Assembly: GCF_900564155.1 (NCBI RefSeq)
Contig: NZ_LS999839.1
Coordinates: 4,957,097-5,021,096 of the forward strand
Origin: Pedobacter schmidteae
Lineage (GTDB): Bacteria; Bacteroidota; Bacteroidia; Sphingobacteriales; Sphingobacteriaceae
Direction of reading: 5' to 3'
DNA length: 64,000 nucleotides
Part shown: positions 63,195 through 64,000 of the stretch, piece by piece
Layout: each line of letters starts with the position of its first letter
How positions within the stretch are numbered: position 1 is the stretch's first letter
Made by a program: the position numbers and the translations under genes
The notes under the pieces: model-generated
Told to the model about the DNA's origin: nothing
What the model saw: only the letters and a program-made list of their open reading frames with translations
Database searches by the model: none

Positions 63195-63223
63195 AAAACA
63201 AATTTATTTTAACTTTTTATTTT

Positions 63224-64000
63224 ATGGCAAATATTTCATCCAACCTCAAGTACTTAAGAAAGAAAAAAGGCCACACACAGCAACAATTCGCTGATGCTAT
63301 GGAAATTAAGCGATCGCTTATTGGTGCTTACGAAGAAGATCGCGCGGAGCCGAAATACGATTTGCTAAAAAAAATAGCAGAATATTTTGACCTCACCATA
63401 GATGAATTCATCAACGAAAACATCAATGACGACTGGAAACCTAAGCCAAAAAGCCAGGGCTCCAATTTGCGCATATTAAGTATATCTGTAGATAAGGATG
63501 ACAACGAGAATATTGAAATGGTTCCGGTAAAGGCCAGTGCAGGCTACCTAAACGGATTCTCTGATCCTCAATATATCAGGGACCTTCCTAAATTTCAACT
63601 TCCTCTTCCCTTTTTAAAACAAGGAACCTTCAGGGCATTTGAAATCATGGGCGACTCCATGTTGCCCATACAACCAGGTAGTATCATTGTTGCCGAATAC
63701 ATGGACAACTGGAACGATGTCAAAACCGGAGAGACCTATATCATCATCAGTAAAAATGAAGGTGTAGTATACAAAAGGGCCGGAAACCGCTTCAAAGAAA
63801 ATAAAGACCTGAAACTCATCTCCGATAACAGGATTTACGATCCTTATACCGTTTCGGCAGACGATATACTGGAAATATGGAAAGCTAAAGCTTACATTTC
63901 CACAGCACTACCCGAGCCAACTCCAGAGCCTAGCATAGAAACGCTAAGTACCATGATGGCCCAGATGCAGAAATCAATTTCGCAGCTCAACAAAAATTAA
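63224..64000 (+). CDS. LexA-like XRE-family repressor with S24 peptidase domain
   Basis: A 258-residue protein, complete to the last base of the window. The N-terminal HTH (NLKYLRKKKGHTQQQFADAM through EDRAEPKYDLLKKIAEYF, about 8-55) is XRE-type. The C-terminal S24 domain has MGDSMLP with Ser145 and VVYKRAG with Lys184, the serine-lysine dyad of LexA/CI. An Ala106-Gly107 bond in KASAGYLNG lies where such repressors cut themselves. A variable C-terminal helix (about 235-258) ends the protein. It should bind the palindromes in its own leader and before the DinB-family gene, and be inactivated by RecA-type signals; this is inferred. Confidence 0.87.
   Translation: MANISSNLKYLRKKKGHTQQQFADAMEIKRSLIGAYEEDRAEPKYDLLKKIAEYFDLTIDEFINENINDDWKPKPKSQGSNLRILSISVDKDDNENIEMVPVKASAGYLNGFSDPQYIRDLPKFQLPLPFLKQGTFRAFEIMGDSMLPIQPGSIIVAEYMDNWNDVKTGETYIIISKNEGVVYKRAGNRFKENKDLKLISDNRIYDPYTVSADDILEIWKAKAYISTALPEPTPEPSIETLSTMMAQMQKSISQLNKN

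Overview
The window looks like a chromosomal segment of a Bacteroidota bacterium of the Sphingobacteriaceae type (Pedobacter-like). This is inferred from AT-rich DNA, few recognisable Shine-Dalgarno sites, lipoproteins with a Cys-Lys-Lys start, a FecI/FecR-type sigma/anti-sigma pair, a DUF2807 lipoprotein, BtuG-type B12 lipoproteins, TonB-dependent receptors under cobalamin riboswitches, and an OmpA protein with a thrombospondin-type calcium repeat. No rRNA, tRNA, CRISPR array, insertion sequence or phage module was seen.

Positions 1-25.6 kb are a large cell-surface polysaccharide locus. A minus-strand run from 25641 down to 12034 encodes a single-domain response regulator, a phosphoglycosyltransferase with a receiver-like N-terminus, a half-length TolC-type protein, a Wzc-like chain-length protein with a weakened kinase site, a Wzy/ligase, a 34-residue membrane peptide, glycosyltransferases, a hexapeptide acyltransferase, a GMC oxidoreductase with its small partner, and a Wzx-type flippase. 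Positions 1-12 kb add more glycosyltransferases (GT2, GT-C, DxD type, GT14), a methyltransferase, a beta-helix lipoprotein, two UbiA-type prenyltransferases, a HAD phosphatase and a second GMC/small-partner pair. The UbiA-HAD-GMC set suggests a polyprenyl-phosphate-linked sugar donor.

Positions 25.9-37.9 kb hold separate units: a small lipoprotein, a 1179-residue hybrid histidine kinase, a glycine-zipper lipoprotein, an SDR enzyme, a beta-CASP metallo-hydrolase, OmpA, TerC, an AraC regulator with an HMA-like N-terminus, and a Bcr/CflA exporter. Several convergent pairs share perfect bidirectional terminator hairpins.

Positions 38.0-45.1 kb form a seven-gene plus-strand operon: repeat protein, GIN-domain lipoprotein, sterol desaturase/DUF4833 fusion, ECF sigma, FecR, an STN-domain protein carrying the same kind of repeats, and a small protein. 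The position usually held by a TonB receptor is taken by the STN/repeat protein.

Positions 45.1-53.7 kb are a vitamin B12 uptake cluster on the minus strand. It has two BtuB-like receptors, each behind its own cobalamin riboswitch, then BtuG, two more surface lipoproteins and a membrane protein.

Positions 53.7-64 kb carry a serine hydrolase, PPK2, a DinB-family protein, PBP1A, a metallopeptidase/propeller/barrel fusion, a degenerate GIY-YIG protein and a LexA-like XRE/S24 repressor. The strongest unexpected signal is a nearly identical 17-bp palindrome (TACTAA-N5-TTAGTA) before both the DinB-family gene and the XRE/S24 gene, which suggests a small damage-inducible regulon. A second unexplained structure is a 12-copy array of degenerate GAGCGT motifs at about 62.54-62.69 kb.
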